Shown piece by piece: positions 10,700-17,649 of a DNA stretch of 17,649 nt; position 1 is the first letter of the stretch; each line of letters begins with the position of its first letter. The stretch comes from Ophiocordyceps camponoti-saundersi (nom. inval.) (lineage: Eukaryota; Ascomycota; Sordariomycetes; Hypocreales; Ophiocordycipitaceae). The position numbers were made by a program, and so were the translations under genes. Location of the stretch: NCBI GenBank assembly GCA_003339415.1, contig PDHQ01000527.1, positions 1 through 17,649 of the forward strand, in the 5' to 3' direction. The notes below the pieces were generated by a model, which saw only the letters and a program-made list of their open reading frames with translations, was not told where the DNA came from and ran no database searches.

Positions 10700-11740
10700 T
10701 TCTAAGTATTATTTTTATAAATTTTATATTAGCTAGAAATATATATAAGTTAAACTTTTCTTTAGTTTTATTATTTTCTAATTAAAGAAAAAGATTAACG
10801 ATTTTATAAATAAATATAATATTTATAAATAAAATTAAACTAATAAATAAGCTTTTTTTAAGGAAATAGTTTTTATTTATTCCTTAGTAATTCCCTTTTA
10901 TATAATTATAATAAATTTTATTATTAGACTTTTTCTAATCTTTTTAGAAAATTTACCTTAGTTTAAACTTAAAAGAAAGTTTTATAATATACTTTTTACC
11001 GTTACTAATAAATTCTTAAAAATATATATTTTAACTCTTAAATATTATTACTTTACCGCTAAAAAATAAGCTTAGCGGCTATATAATAAGCTTACTTATT
11101 ATAATTAAGGACTCTTAAAATAAATTATCTTTAATTAGGATTTAAAGTTTATATTTAAGTTTTAGAAAACTTTATAATTTACTTTTAGCACTAAACTCCT
11201 TATATTAATTATATATTACTTATAAACTAATAATTTATTTAAAAAATAAAACTATATTATTAAAATTACTTTTAAACTCTTCGGTACTAATTTCCTAATA
11301 AAATAATAGATTAATACCTTACTAGCTTTTTAGTTTTTACTTAATAACTTTTTCTTCTTAGTTATTAAAACTATATTAAGTAAATTACTTATTAGATTTT
11401 AAATAGATAATAGTCTTTATTATCTAAGCGATTAAGCTTCCTTTAAATTTAAAAAAAAATTAAAAAATAAAGTAATTATCTTTATTATTTATACCTAAGC
11501 TATAATAAAAAGATAATATAATAAGAAATACTAAAAGCTTAAGTTTAAGCTTAGCGATTAAATTTAGCTAAAACTTAGGAAAGGATATTCTATTCCTAAT
11601 AAATAAAGTAGCAAAGCTTTTAGAATAATAAACTAAGCCCTTCCGCGTAATCGAAAAAATTAGTTATTTAGCTTATTAATTAAATCTCGATAACTTTATA
11701 AATATCTATCTTATTATATTAGTTATATAACTTTAACTAG
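10700..11740 (+). other. Integrase core and GPF/Y module (pol)
   Basis: The core shows NLKESF, LLINS.KYIF (first catalytic strand, 'DRFSK' in relatives; the Asp position at 11011 reads Asn), then IIIKDS with Asp at 11110-11112 ('SDRGS', second catalytic Asp). It continues with KLYNLLLALNSLY.LYITYK, matching '...LG...S.TAYHPQTDG'. The third catalytic residue (Glu) cannot be placed. At 11635 KPFRVIEKISYLAY is the GPF/Y module ('GPFRVLEKIG.LAY'). The HHCC zinc finger before the core is degraded. Confidence 0.85.
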
Positions 11741-11814
11741 CTAATATTTTAAAAGAATAACTTAGCCCTAAGCTTAATATTAATAATTATAAGATTTAAT
11801 AAATCCTTAATAAG

Positions 11815-11915
11815 AGAAAAGTTAAAAAAGGGCGAGGTGCTATTTAAATAAAGTACCTTATATATTAGAAAGGATACTTAAGTAATAATAATTAGTAAGT
11901 AGCTAAGAAAGACTT
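11815..11915 (+). other. Chromodomain at the integrase C-terminus (pol)
   Basis: The sequence KRKVKKGRGAI, then KYLIY.KGYLSNNN and VAKKDF follows the pattern 'R..KRG.G..YLVRWKGY....D.WV...DL' of integrase chromodomains. Trp codons of the aromatic cage now read as TAG stops or changed codons. In relatives this domain binds methylated histone H3K9 and steers insertion into heterochromatin. That would suit the setting, but targeting here is inference. Confidence 0.8.
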
Positions 11916-12081
11916 TAAATAAAAGGAGATAATTAAAAAATTCGAGAAAAAAAAAGATAAGTTAGAAGCTAAGCTAGAAATTATTAGGAAAAAATATATA
12001 AATATTTTTAAAAAGTACTAGCTATTAGAATAAGGTAAATAAGTTACTTAGTAATAAACGCGTAATATCTCTAGGAAATAA

Positions 12082-12361
12082 TAAACCTAACGTATTACTA
12101 TTTATATTAGATTTCCTTTTATTTTCTTACCTTTCTTTTCTTACTTCCTCTCTCTCCTATTTATCCTCTCTTATTCTCTTTTATATTACCTATCTTTATT
12201 ATATTTTCCTATATATTAGTCTTTATCCCCCTTATAGTTATTTTTTTTATTTTTTTATTTTTTTATTATCTTTATATTATTTCCTTTCTTTTATACTTAA
12301 GATTAATCCTCCTTATAATAATCCCTATTATTCTTATAATAAAATATACTATAAGTTATTT
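12082..12361 (+). other. Pyrimidine-rich spacer after pol
   Basis: Positions 12108-12300 are strongly pyrimidine-rich on the + strand (runs of CTTTT, TTCCTCTCTCTCC and TTTTTTATTTT) with almost no G. No coherent frame crosses it. It separates the end of pol from the next open frame. A degraded leader, intron or regulatory spacer are all possible. Confidence 0.5.
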
Positions 12362-13969
12362 TATAAATAACTAATTTATACTCCTCTTATACTTATATTT
12401 AAAAGCTTTAAAAAAGCTATTTAGCTATTTAAAAACCTTACGGAACTTTAGTATTTATTTAAATCGCTTGCTTATAAATTTAATAACTAGAAATTAAATA
12501 ACTATATAACTTTTATCGCTTAAAAATAAGTATTATAAAAAGAGGGATACGATTTATTATTTAGTAAATTAAATAATTATATTTATTATATTAATAAAAA
12601 AGAAAAAAGGTAAGCTAATAAAGAATAACTCCTTAATAATAAAGATTATAATTCTAAATACTCGCTTTTAGATAACGAATATTTTAGCTTTAACTACTCC
12701 TTACCTAATATTTCTAAAATTATAACGCTTAAATATTTTACTTAATAAACTACTATAGTATTTTCTTTTACTACTAGCTTTACCTTTAAAGTATTAGCTA
12801 CCTTATTAAGAAGCTATACCTAACCTCCTTTACTATACTCCCTTACTAATATTAAAAATAATATTTTTCCGTAATTTAACTAGCTTAGAAAAAACTATTA
12901 TAACGCTTATACGCTATTAGAAATTATAAAAGATTATATTAAAAGCCTTATTATTAGGTAAATTTATTAAAAGTTAAAAAAGTTTAAAAAAATTAAAAAA
13001 ATCTTAGCTATTATTTTTTATACTAATTACTTTAGTAAGATAAAAAGAATAATATTAATAGTTATAGAAAAGAAAACTAAGGTTAAAAAAGCTACTTTTA
13101 TTTTTAGAAAATCTTTAGTAAGGCGTTTTATTACTCCTTTTACTTTTACTTAATAAAGCGTTCCTTAAACCCCTAATAAGTAAACTCGCTTTACTTTTTA
13201 ATAACTTAAAACCCCCGTAATAGTTTCTAAAACTATAATTTAATTTTAAAAAATTTTAAAAGCTAAAAAGGTTAAAAAAGCTAATTATAACTTCTTAGTA
13301 ACTTATTATAATAATCTAATCTAAGTTATTAAATACTCGCTTACTTTTTTTATAATATATTATAATAAATAAGCTTTAGTATTTTAAAATATAAATATCG
13401 TTCTAATTTAAGTAACTTATTTTAATAAATACCTTATTAAATATAATATTTCCCTTAGCTTAAGTTATATAGTAAAAATATTTAGTATTAGTAATAAATA
13501 AATTATCGATTTCCTTATCTTAATACTTATCTTACTTAATACCTTAGCTTTTAAAAACTTATTAATTAATATTAATAAGGTTATTATATTTATTAATAAG
13601 AAATTAGTATTTAATAATTTAGGTAAGATATTAAAATTTTACTAAAAGAACTAATAAGACTCTTATATTTATATAAGAGAATAGATATATTTACTTAGTA
13701 AAGGTATTATTACTTTACTTTTAGCTATTATTATTAATTATATATTTTTCTTAGCTTAAAGCGATATTATCCGAAATAAAATAACTCTAAACTTTAATAG
13801 TATTCTTATCTTTAATATTTTAAATTTAGTAAAAATAGCTCCTAATAATATTACTAAGAAGCTATATAGTTAAAAAAGTAGCTTAGTTAAACTTTTTAAT
13901 AGTACTAAGTATATTATAACTATTAAGCTTATTAACGCTAATTTATTTATTAATATAATAATAAATTAA
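12362..13969 (+). pseudogene. Extra open frame between pol and the 3' LTR (about 536 codons), unknown
   Basis: A single frame extends from about 12362 to a TAA at 13967-13969, with RIP-type stops at roughly one in seventeen codons. It is in a different frame from pol and separated from it by the pyrimidine-rich spacer. Allowing for RIP (ATA from ACA or ATG, TTA from TCA, GTA from GCA), the original would be polar and rich in Thr, Ser, Pro, Lys and Asn. There is a Lys-rich stretch near 12968-13015 (KLKKFKKIKKIL), a second near 13260, and KYNISLSLSYIVKIFSISNK near 13437. I recognise no envelope, protease, RNase or methyltransferase motif. Standard fungal gypsy elements end soon after the chromodomain, so this frame is unusual. 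It could be an element-specific third gene, captured host sequence or part of a nested element. Confidence 0.5.
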
Positions 13970-14882
13970 GACTTTTTATAGCTTTTTATATAGCCTTAGT
14001 ATAAATTATAATAAATATATATTAATAACGCGCTTTATATAGAAAGTATACTTTATACTATTTAACTATTAATAAGTAATAGCTATTATATTTATTTATC
14101 TATTAATATATAATAAATCTTTAAGTTATTTAACTATTAATATATAATAATAATATATCCTCTAAGCTTAGGTAAAAAACTTATAAATTAATATACTTTT
14201 AATATTATTTTCTAATATCTTTATAATATAATACTAATTATATATTATTTTTTCTTTATACTTTATACGCTATAAATAAAGAAAAAATATTAGCTATAAT
14301 AAAAAAACTAAGTAAAGCTTATTTATTATAAACTCCTCGTAATATACGCTTAAGGATAAGTATAAACTATTTATAATATAGTTAACTTTACTATTATTCT
14401 TAATATCCTAAACGCCTCTATTTTTATAAAGTATATTATACTTAAAGCTATAAACTATATCTTTTACGCTAATTATAATAAGATTATCTATATTCGCTTT
14501 TATATTATCGCTATAACTTATATATCTAAATAATAAAAATAGTAAGATATTTCCTTTATTTTATTTTTTAGTTTATATATTATATTATATTTTTCTTATT
14601 TTTATTTTCCTTTCTTAATATTATAATACTCTTAACCGTAATATATATTCTTCTATATATATTTAATATATATTATAATTCTCCTTTATTATTCTTATCT
14701 TATTCTTTTATTTCTTTCCTATTTTATATAAATTAATTTAGTTCTTTATATATAAATCCCCGATAATATTTCTTAATTTTTAATTAAATATAATTATTAA
14801 AGTTAATATAAAAAAGCTTTAAAATATAATAATAGTTTCTAAAATAATATAAAAAGTTAATAAAGCTATTAGAATTCTTTTT
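13970..14882 (+). other. AT-rich 3' untranslated region of the retroelement
   Basis: About 0.9 kb lies between the extra frame and the polypurine tract. It is T-rich with TATATTA runs and several TTTCCTTTC pyrimidine patches near 14575-14720. I see no coherent coding frame, RNA gene or long repeat in it. Confidence 0.5.
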
Positions 14883-14895
14883 AGGCCTAGGGAGT
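14883..14895 (+). other. Candidate polypurine tract
   Basis: AGGCCTAGGGAGT lies immediately before the 3' LTR and is the only G-rich run in the area. In LTR retrotransposons the plus-strand primer is a purine tract at this position. Here the purine run AGGGAG (14889-14894) is short. GGCC and CTAGG also survive because they contain no CpA. Confidence 0.55.
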
Positions 14896-15489
14896 TAATA
14901 TAAGATATATAATAATACCTTTATAAATCGCCTAACCTTTTATAATATTTTACTAGAATTTCCCTTTTTAAGATTTTACTTAGATTTCCCTTAAAAACTT
15001 TATTACCTTTACGCTTAGGAAATTATTAAGATTTCCTATTAGGATTTCTCTATAATAACTTTTAAGATTTTATTAAGATTTCCTATTAAATTTAATATTA
15101 AAATATACTTTTAGAAATCTCTAGATTTTATTAGGAAATCCCCGTATATTAGGAAATTATTATATATTAAGAAATCTCCGTTTTACTAATATATATAGAA
15201 ATTACCGTAAAATCCCCTTAAGTAAATATTTTTAAGATTATATAAAGAAATCTTCCTTAAGCTCCTAGCTATATTATTAGCCTAGTATTCCTTTATATAA
15301 TAATTTAAATTTTTTTATAGTTATTATTTTAATTTTTAAAAGACTTTTACTTATACTTATACCTTTTATAGTAGCTATTTTATAATCTTATAATTAGTAG
15401 CTAGCCTATCTCCCTTTTCTATATATTATATCTAGTAGCTAGCTTAGTATATACGCTTACTAGAATATTATATATATAAGCGTATATTA
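14896..15489 (+). repeat. 3' long terminal repeat (594 bp)
   Basis: This is the direct repeat of 5324-5917, of identical length. It starts TAATATAAGATATATAATAATA where the 5' copy has TAATATAAGACATGTAATAATA, and ends TATATTA. Both CpA/TpG sites of the 5' start (CATG) are TATA here, showing RIP directly. By eye there are about 60-65 differences with only a handful of transversions. It also keeps ACGCTT near 15011, where the 5' copy has ACACTT. Confidence 0.93.
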
Positions 15490-15494
15490 AGTAT
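15490..15494. repeat. Candidate target-site duplication, right copy (AGTAT)
   Basis: This is the partner of AATAT at 5319-5323, differing by one transition at an ApG site. AGTAT would be the less altered version of the target. Confidence 0.55.
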
Positions 15495-15594
15495 AAGTTT
15501 AATATATATACTTAGCCTCCGCTTTAAAAGCCTAAGCTATTTCTTTATTTTTAAAAGCGAAGTTTTTATATTTTAAGTTAAATATAATAATAAG

Positions 15595-15624
15595 ATTACC
15601 GCTAAGAAATTAGCGCGCGGTAAT
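15595..15624. repeat. Inverted repeat ATTACCGC ... GCGGTAAT
   Basis: Perfect 8-bp arms at 15595-15602 and 15617-15624 surround a 14-base loop, which contains a second short pair (GCTA/TAGC, overlapping the arm). It lies inside the right coding relic, so it may be incidental. Confidence 0.6.
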
Positions 15625-15904
15625 TATTATAAAGTAGCTTATAGCTTTATTAACTTTCCGGATAACCCCCTAAGAAGTAAGCGCCGAAACTCTATTAATT
15701 ACTAGGATATTTTTTACTAATATAAAAGCCTCCCTCTCTATTCTCGCCGAAACTAACTATATAAGGGGCGCTATAAGGGGGGCGGAGTTTAAGGCGGAGT
15801 TTATAACTATATTAGCCTAAGTTAAAGCTTTAAAAGCGGAGTTTAATTTCTTATTTATTATTTTATAAAAAGTAACCTTAACTAACTTTTAAATAATATA
15901 GAAA

Positions 15905-15947
15905 ATAGTAATAAGTAAGCTAAATAAGTTTTTAGAAGCTTATTAGT
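15905..15947 (+). repeat. 43-bp direct repeat, copy 1
   Basis: This matches 16352-16394 with three transitions. It encodes ISKLNKFLEAY in the relic frame. The spacing of 447 bp is a whole number of codons, and the sequence on either side is not similar. Confidence 0.85.
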
Positions 15948-16203
15948 ATTATTAAAGCTTAGTAAATATTATATTAAGAATACTTTATATAAGGCGAAAA
16001 TCTTATATAAAGATTACCCTAGTAAGGTTTTTATATATAAACTTTAAAATAAGATTTATTAAGGTTATAAAAGTATTAATAAATAAATTATTAAAGTTAA
16101 TAGCGGTATTATATTAACTTTTACCTATATATAGATATTATTAGGATTAGTTAAGCTCTTAGGTTTTACTATTAAGTATTATCGGTACTAATAATAGACT
16201 AGG

Positions 16204-16266
16204 AGGCGGACCGCCTTATAACCTTATATTTAAGGTTATTCTCTTAGCAGAGTTAGACTCTAAGAG
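16204..16266. repeat. Cluster of short perfect hairpins
   Basis: Three structures follow one another. AGGCGG-A-CCGCCT is at 16204-16216. ATAACCTTA-TATT-TAAGGTTAT is at 16218-16239. CTCTTAG at 16241-16247 pairs with CTAAGAG at 16260-16266, with AGAGT-TAG-ACTCT nested inside and overlapping it. Together they fill 63 bases almost without gaps. The stretch is GC-richer than its surroundings and lies within an open part of the right coding relic. Confidence 0.7.
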
Positions 16267-16351
16267 GCAGGAAGTACTAAGTTTTTATAATATTATAGCG
16301 TTAAGTATAAACGGGGACCTTAATTATTTAAAGTTATAAAAAAGTAAAGAG

Positions 16352-16394
16352 ATAGTAATAAGTAAGCTAAATAAGTTCTTAGAGGCTTATTAGC
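16352..16394 (+). repeat. 43-bp direct repeat, copy 2
   Basis: This is the partner of 15905-15947. It has G or C where copy 1 has A or T at all three differing positions, so it is the less mutated copy. Confidence 0.85.
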
Positions 16395-16468
16395 GCTAAT
16401 AGTTTAAGGATTAATAAGGGTTTAAAGTTACTATTTGTAACTATATTTCCTCCTTAATATAGTTATAA

Positions 16469-17510
16469 ATTCTAATAAGCTTTATCTCTTTTATTTAAAC
16501 TATTTTTTCTAACCTTACTATTTATAATATTACTTAACGCTACTAATTAATATTAGTTAGGCTCTTTATATATATAAAAATTATAAAAAATAAAAGTAAG
16601 TTTTAAATCGTTTATATATTTACTATTTAATAATAAGAAGGGTATTTATATATAATACTAAAAGTGCTTATATAAGCAGAGCTAGCTAAATAATAAATAA
16701 ACACTTACTTTTACTTATAATATTTATAATTACTAAATATTTAATAAAACTAAGTTTTCTTTTATTAAGTGTATACGCTTTTTTAAATTAAAAAACTTCT
16801 AGCGTTAGTTTATCTAAAAAGATTACACGCCTTTAACCTTTTTACTTATTTATCTTAATATTCTCCTTATCTTAATTACTTTTAGCGATAATAAAGAAAA
16901 GAAAAAAAGGGGAAAACTATCTATATTTACGGTGTTCTCTTATATTCTCTTATCCTCCTTCCTCTTTTTATTTTCGCTTATATAGTCCTTCTTACCTTAC
17001 TTATTATAAGGCTACTTTTCCGGTAATAATAAGTAGCTATAGCTAAATTTACTTTAAATAGCTATTACTTAACTTAATTAAAACTTACTCCGCTTTCTAA
17101 TTTAGTAATTTATTAAAATCTTTAAATACTTAGCTATTATTACTAAATAATATTATTATCTTAATTTTATAACTTATATAATAACGCGCTAAGATTCTAA
17201 TCTTATTATTATAAAATCTTTTAATTAATCTTAAGTTAAAAGATTAGATTAGATTATTTAATATTATATATAAAGGTAACGATAATTATAATCTCTTTAT
17301 ATTTATTTTATAATAAGTTTAATAATAATAATTATACTAAGTCTCTTTTTCTATTTCCTTATTTTTTAATCCCTTATCCTCTAATACTTATCTAATATTA
17401 ATAAAACTTAATTACACCTTAATTATTTATATAATAAATTATATATTCTTAACTAAAAAAGAGAAATTATAAATATTAAACTATATATATCGCTAGCTAT
17501 TTAGAAATAT
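16469..17510. other. AT-rich region, no gene supported
   Basis: I find no long coherent frame on either strand. CpA/TpG dinucleotides are slightly more frequent up to about 16940 (for example 16665, 16677, 16702, 16770, 16826, 16933) than in the rest of the window. A 14-bp palindrome lies at 16665. ACACTTA at 16701-16707 pairs with TAAGTGT at 16766-16772 across 58 bases. The rest is AT-rich sequence with occasional CTCTTATCCTC-like pyrimidine patches. Confidence 0.5.
16665..16678. repeat. 14-bp perfect palindrome TGCTTATATAAGCA
   Basis: The palindrome has no loop. It keeps one TpG and the symmetric CpA, both of which are almost eliminated elsewhere. A matched G-to-A/C-to-T change at a former CGCTTATATAAGCG would give the same result. 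Confidence 0.75.
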
Positions 17511-17649
17511 AATATATATTAAATATATATAATATATATAATATATATAATATATATAATATATATAATATATATAATATATATAATATATATAATATAT
17601 ATAATATATATAATATATATAATATATATAATATATATAATATATATAA
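17511..17649. repeat. 9-bp AT minisatellite, unit AATATATAT
   Basis: About 14-15 head-to-tail copies of AATATATAT run to the window edge. Copies are identical from about 17522 on, unlike the diverged sequence before them. The array may continue outside the window. Confidence 0.93.

Larger units (their letters stand above)
7984..12081 (+). pseudogene. pol: pol polyprotein relic: PR-RT-RH-IN-chromodomain
   Basis: One uninterrupted frame of about 1366 codons carries every pol domain in Ty3/Gypsy order, with no frameshift over 4 kb. Domains are protease near 8040-8350, reverse transcriptase near 9100-9700, RNase H near 9930-10300, integrase near 10700-11620, the GPF/Y module near 11635-11740 and the chromodomain at 11815-11915. 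A charged coiled-coil tail follows, ending in a stop cluster at about 12076-12085. The enzyme would have copied element RNA into DNA and inserted it, with the chromodomain directing insertion to marked chromatin. All stops are TAA/TAG, many at positions where the family has Gln or Trp. Pol is in the +1 frame relative to gag. The start given is where pol-like sequence takes over. It may have begun slightly upstream by frameshifting. Confidence 0.92.
5324..15489 (+). mobile_element. Complete RIP-degraded Ty3/Gypsy LTR retrotransposon, chromodomain type
   Basis: The element has two direct 594-bp LTRs, an internal region of about 9 kb and a candidate 5-bp target duplication. The internal region reads on the + strand as gag, then protease, reverse transcriptase, RNase H, integrase and chromodomain. 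That order, with integrase after RNase H, places it in Ty3/Gypsy and not Copia. The chromodomain and the YRGLE...YKNSPTY reverse-transcriptase block are typical of fungal gypsy elements. An additional open frame follows pol. At 10.2 kb it is longer than many fungal gypsy elements, and the extra frame accounts for much of that. CpA and TpG are almost absent throughout, stops are everywhere and ATG is nearly absent, so it is dead. Pol keeps a single frame for 4 kb, which shows that point mutation and not indels destroyed it. Confidence 0.93.
15497..16468 (+). pseudogene. Coding relic interrupted by the LTR retrotransposon (3' part, about 324 codons)
   Basis: A frame beginning directly after the target duplication continues to a stop at 16460-16462 or 16466-16468. 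It includes long open pieces: EVSAETLLITRIFFTNIKAS near 15674, LAETNYIRGAIRGAEFKAEF near 15743, and an open run from about 16163 to 16333 containing GTNNRLGGGPPYNL and LLAELDSKRQEVLSFYN. A helix-like motif, ISKLNKFLEAY, appears twice 149 codons apart. Codon counting across the retroelement puts this relic in the same frame as 3850-5322, so the two probably formed one protein of roughly 810 codons. CpA survives at two sites (16248, 16268). I recognise no family. The Lys/Glu/Ala-rich texture suggests coiled coils. Confidence 0.5.

Noticed and set aside
12082..12361. Internal LTR or nested-element border
   Set aside because: The pyrimidine-rich stretch has no partner copy elsewhere in the window and no flanking duplication that I can see.
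13380..13640. A second aspartic-protease-like region in the extra frame
   Set aside because: The segment around KYNISLSLSYIVKIFSISNK vaguely resembles gypsy protease strands, but no D-[ST]-G equivalent can be placed. A protease already sits in its usual place at 8040-8350.
16204..16239. Rho-independent-type terminator
   Set aside because: The hairpins are not followed by a T run in a meaningful position, and the setting is fungal, where such terminators are not used.

Overview
The window looks like a fully degenerated, heterochromatic repeat block from a filamentous ascomycete (Pezizomycotina). The evidence is the mutational signature. CpA and its complement TpG are almost completely absent: I find about three dozen in 17.6 kb, where base composition would predict well over a thousand. 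CpG, CpC and CpT are still present. This is the product of repeat-induced point mutation (RIP), which turns CpA into TpA on both strands, so CAA/CAG/TGG codons became stops and ATG became ATA. No gene here can be functional. All coding calls are relics read through TAA/TAG. I cannot name the species.

Layout. Positions 1-206 are an ATA/TAA microsatellite grading into a 9-bp minisatellite. Positions 207-5323 hold RIP-mutated coding relics on the + strand, in three frames: an Asn/Ser/Gly-rich tail, a Lys/Glu-rich coil, a relic of about 700 codons, and another of about 490 codons. None belongs to a family I recognise. Positions 5324-15489 are one complete Ty3/Gypsy LTR retrotransposon in + orientation. 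It has two 594-bp LTRs of equal length, gag in one frame, and pol in the next frame with protease, reverse transcriptase, RNase H, integrase and chromodomain in that order. A further open frame of about 535 codons lies between pol and the 3' LTR. Positions 15490-16468 resume coding relic on the + strand. Positions 16469-17510 are AT-rich with no gene I can support, and 17511-17649 are a 9-bp AT minisatellite.

How the parts relate. The retroelement sits inside the older relic. Removing the element and one copy of its 5-bp target duplication joins the left relic (3850-5322) to the right relic (15497-16468) in the same reading frame. Both flanks are G-rich on the + strand with recurring GCGGAG motifs, while the element is C-rich. 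This suggests an older mobile element or gene family of unknown type was invaded by the retrotransposon, and that the whole nest was then saturated by RIP. The LTRs differ by about one base in ten. The differences are almost all transitions, mostly at CpT/ApG. The few surviving CpA/TpG sites mostly look like later decay of CpG.
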